Assembly: GCA_020832235.1 (NCBI GenBank)
Contig: JAFIEZ010000007.1
Coordinates: 310,001-374,000, forward strand
DNA: 64,000 nt
Source of the DNA: Bacteroidota bacterium
GTDB taxonomy: Bacteria; Bacteroidota; Rhodothermia; Balneolales; HLUCCA01
Direction of reading: 5' to 3'
Made by a program: the position numbers and the translations under genes. The first letter of the stretch is position 1; each line of letters starts with the position of its first letter. Positions 61,757-64,000 of the stretch are shown in pieces. Under the pieces are notes generated by a model. That model was given only the letters and a program-made list of their open reading frames with translations. It ran no database searches and was not told where the DNA came from.

Positions 61757-63709
61757 ATGAGTACGCAAACAAAAAAAGCTAACAAAACTTCTCCTAAGCT
61801 TGTCTCAAAGATTCCTGATGGCCCCATCGACAAGAAGTGGAGCACGCACAAGAATAATGTGAAACTGGTTAATCCCAACAACAAGCGGAAGTACAAAATC
61901 ATTATTGTTGGAACCGGTCTTGCCGGCGCATCTGCCGCTGCCTCACTTGCCGAGCTTGGATATAACGTTGAAACGTTTACCATCCTTGATTCCCCAAGAA
62001 GAGCTCACAGTATAGCCGCTCAAGGTGGAATTAACGCTGCCAAAAACTATAAAAATGACGGTGACAGTGTCTATCGTCTGTTTTATGATACGGTTAAAGG
62101 CGGTGACTACCGCTCCCGTGAAGCCAACGTACATCGCCTGGCTGAGGTTAGTAACGCCATCATCGATCAGTGTGTAGCACAGGGCGTTCCTTTCGCACGT
62201 GAATATGGCGGACTGCTCGACAACCGCTCGTTTGGCGGAGCCCAGCTATCCAGAACATTCTACGCCAGAGGCCAAACCGGTCAGCAACTTTTGCTTGGTG
62301 CCTACTCGGCCATGATGAAAAATGTTGATTCCGGTGCTGTTAAAATGCACAACCGTAGCGAAATGCTTGAATTGGTTGTCGTTGACGGTAAAGCGCGTGG
62401 TATCATCACCCGCAACCTGGTCACTGGCGCTATTGAGCGACATGCCGCTGATGCCGTACTGCTGTGTACCGGTGGCTATGGTAACGTTTATTACCTGTCA
62501 ACCAATGCCAAAAACTGTAACGTAACGGCCGCCTGGCGCTGCTATAAGAAAGGCGCCATGTTCGGTAATCCTAGCTTCACACAGATTCACCCGACCTGTA
62601 TTCCTGTTTCTGGTGACTACCAGTCAAAACTCACCCTCATGAGTGAGAGTCTCCGAAATGATGGTCGCGTATGGGTACCACGCAAGCCCGATGATAAACG
62701 CCACGCAAGTCAAATTCCCGATGAGGAGCGCTATTATTTCCTTGAGGAGCGTTACCCAAGTTTCGGTAATTTGGTTCCACGTGATGTTGCTTCCCGAAAT
62801 GCCAAAGACGTTTGTGATAAAGGACACGGTGTAGGTCCATCTGGACTCGCCGTTTACCTGGATTTCCGCGACAGTATCAAGCGCTATGGTCGCGACAAAA
62901 TTGCCGAGCGTTATGGAAACCTTTTTGATATGTACGCTAAAATTACCGGTGACAACCCATACGAAGAGCCAATGCGCATCTTCCCGGCCGTGCATTACAC
63001 GATGGGCGGTCTCTGGGTAGATTACAACCTGCAAACTACCATTCCTGGTTTATATGCACTGGGTGAGGCTAACTTCTCCGATCATGGTGCCAATAGATTG
63101 GGCGCAAGTGCCCTGATGCAAGGTCTGGCCGACGGGTACTTCGTAATTCCCTACACCGTAGGTGATTACCTGTCAAGTGAAAAAGCCGGTGAGGTAGATA
63201 CCTCTCACGAAGCCTTTGAACAGGCTGAACAAGAAGCCGTTGAACGCATCGACAAACTGCTCAAGTCTAAAGGAACAAAAACAGTACTCGACTACCACAG
63301 AGCACTTGGTAAAATCATGTGGGACAAAGTGGGTATGTCACGAAGTGAAGCTGGCTTGAAAGAGGCTATTGCTCAAATTAGTGCCATGCGTAAAGAGTTC
63401 TGGAACAATGTTTATGTTCCTGGTGAGAAGTCTACATGCAATAAGTATCTGGAATACGCTAACCGTGTGGCTGACTTCCTTGAACTGGGCGAGTTGATGG
63501 CACACGATGCTCTCGACAGAAATGAATCTTGTGGCGGTCACTTCCGTGAAGAATATCAGACACCGGAAGGGGAAGCACAACGTGACGATGAAAACTATTG
63601 CCACGTATCTGTATGGGAGTATCCTGGAAGCCCGGATGCCGACCCTGTGTTGCACAAAGAAGCATTAGAGTTTGAATACGTCAAACTCACTCAGCGTAGC
63701 TATAAATAA
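61757..63709 (+). CDS. sdhA: Succinate dehydrogenase/fumarate reductase flavoprotein subunit
   Basis: 650 residues. The FAD dinucleotide motif GTGLAGAS (52-59), the covalent-FAD histidine H84 in [29 protein letters not shown] and the active-site region [16 protein letters not shown] are present. The C-terminal [20 protein letters not shown] is typical of the type-B enzyme. It oxidises succinate to fumarate (or the reverse) on the cytoplasmic side. The 40-residue N-terminal extension before the Rossmann fold is usual for this type. Confidence 0.97.
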   Translation: MSTQTKKANKTSPKLVSKIPDGPIDKKWSTHKNNVKLVNPNNKRKYKIIIVGTGLAGASAAASLAELGYNVETFTILDSPRRAHSIAAQGGINAAKNYKNDGDSVYRLFYDTVKGGDYRSREANVHRLAEVSNAIIDQCVAQGVPFAREYGGLLDNRSFGGAQLSRTFYARGQTGQQLLLGAYSAMMKNVDSGAVKMHNRSEMLELVVVDGKARGIITRNLVTGAIERHAADAVLLCTGGYGNVYYLSTNAKNCNVTAAWRCYKKGAMFGNPSFTQIHPTCIPVSGDYQSKLTLMSESLRNDGRVWVPRKPDDKRHASQIPDEERYYFLEERYPSFGNLVPRDVASRNAKDVCDKGHGVGPSGLAVYLDFRDSIKRYGRDKIAERYGNLFDMYAKITGDNPYEEPMRIFPAVHYTMGGLWVDYNLQTTIPGLYALGEANFSDHGANRLGASALMQGLADGYFVIPYTVGDYLSSEKAGEVDTSHEAFEQAEQEAVERIDKLLKSKGTKTVLDYHRALGKIMWDKVGMSRSEAGLKEAIAQISAMRKEFWNNVYVPGEKSTCNKYLEYANRVADFLELGELMAHDALDRNESCGGHFREEYQTPEGEAQRDDENYCHVSVWEYPGSPDADPVLHKEALEFEYVKLTQRSYK

Positions 63710-63736
63710 CGACTTTAAACCGACGAAAAGAGTATT

Positions 63737-64000
63737 ATGAGTACAATGACAATAAATCTGAGAGTCTGGAGACAGAAAAATGCTTCAACGCCCGGTAAAC
63801 TCGTCGACTATAAAGTCGATGGCGTGAGTGAGCATATGTCGTTTCTGGAAATGTTCGACCATCTCAACGAACAACTCATGAAAAAAGGGGAGGAACCCGT
63901 TGAATTTGATCATGACTGCCGCGAAGGAATCTGCGGTTCATGTAATATGGTCATCGACGGTCAAGCGCATGGACCTCAAAAAGGAACGGCTGCTTGCCAG
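63737..64000 (+). CDS. sdhB: Succinate dehydrogenase iron-sulfur subunit, 5' part
   Basis: 88 codons from ATG 63737 to the window end ([18 protein letters not shown]). The 2Fe-2S ligands appear in [19 protein letters not shown]. The C-terminal 4Fe-4S and 3Fe-4S part lies beyond the edge. It carries electrons from SdhA to SdhC. It begins 27 bases after the sdhA stop. Confidence 0.96.
   Translation, partial: MSTMTINLRVWRQKNASTPGKLVDYKVDGVSEHMSFLEMFDHLNEQLMKKGEEPVEFDHDCREGICGSCNMVIDGQAHGPQKGTAACQ

Noticed and set aside
1-64000. tRNA, rRNA or CRISPR loci
   Set aside because: No T-loop/acceptor patterns, rRNA core sequences or regularly spaced identical repeats were found by eye in the intergenic regions.

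Overview
The window looks like chromosome from a free-living member of the Bacteroidota/Balneolota/Rhodothermota group, at roughly 50 % GC. The evidence is a 2495-residue SprA (outer-membrane translocon of the type IX secretion system), a paired LptF/LptG, a type-B succinate dehydrogenase with one cytochrome b subunit, GTP-type PEP carboxykinase, DUF4290 and DUF3467 proteins, a small histone H1-like protein, few Shine-Dalgarno sites, and several upstream boxes fitting the Bacteroidota -7 element TAnnTTTG. No tRNA, rRNA, CRISPR array or transposase was seen.

Layout. 1-10.0 kb: an HD phosphohydrolase (cut by the left edge), an M42 aminopeptidase, a histone H1-like protein, then a minus-strand block of an amino-acid-kinase-like protein, a two-domain cytidine deaminase, a GH3 glycosidase fused to a beta-lactamase-type domain, a BadF/NagK-like sugar kinase and a penicillin-acylase-family enzyme; this looks like cell-wall sugar recycling plus salvage. 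10.1-14.3 kb: lysA, 3-hydroxyacyl-CoA dehydrogenase, threonine aldolase, TspO and a small lipoprotein. 14.5-19.4 kb: an overlapping menF-menD-menH-menB operon. 19.5-24.3 kb: DUF4290, cystathionine beta-synthase, DUF3467, lptG/lptF. 24.6-32.1 kb: sprA. 32.2-41.2 kb: lnt-rsmI, a VOC protein, hrcA-grpE-dnaJ, purK-purE, prfA.

41.3-48.1 kb is the most disturbed part. A lipoprotein with a HExxH site is followed by about 230 bp that duplicates the 3' end and terminator of pckG at about 98 % identity. Then come an 821-residue Ig-repeat lipoprotein with a GC-rich in-frame inner module, a long composite hairpin, and intact pckG with the second copy of the repeat. The Ig gene therefore sits between direct repeats, as after Campbell-type integration or duplication.

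48.5-57.1 kb: aguB-aguA (agmatine to putrescine), a small outer-membrane-like protein, gatB, a thioredoxin-fold lipoprotein without a CxxC, tpiA, purD and an NHL-propeller lipoprotein. 57.2-60.7 kb: a tight three-gene cassette of a C39-like cysteine peptidase, an RLAN-type RimK ATP-grasp ligase and a GCS2-type carboxylate-amine ligase. Two peptide-bond-forming enzymes next to a peptidase suggest an uncharacterised peptide or amide product; this is the best candidate for a new system here. 61.0-64.0 kb: sdhC-sdhA-sdhB, with sdhB cut by the right edge. Menaquinone from the men operon would be the electron acceptor of this dehydrogenase.
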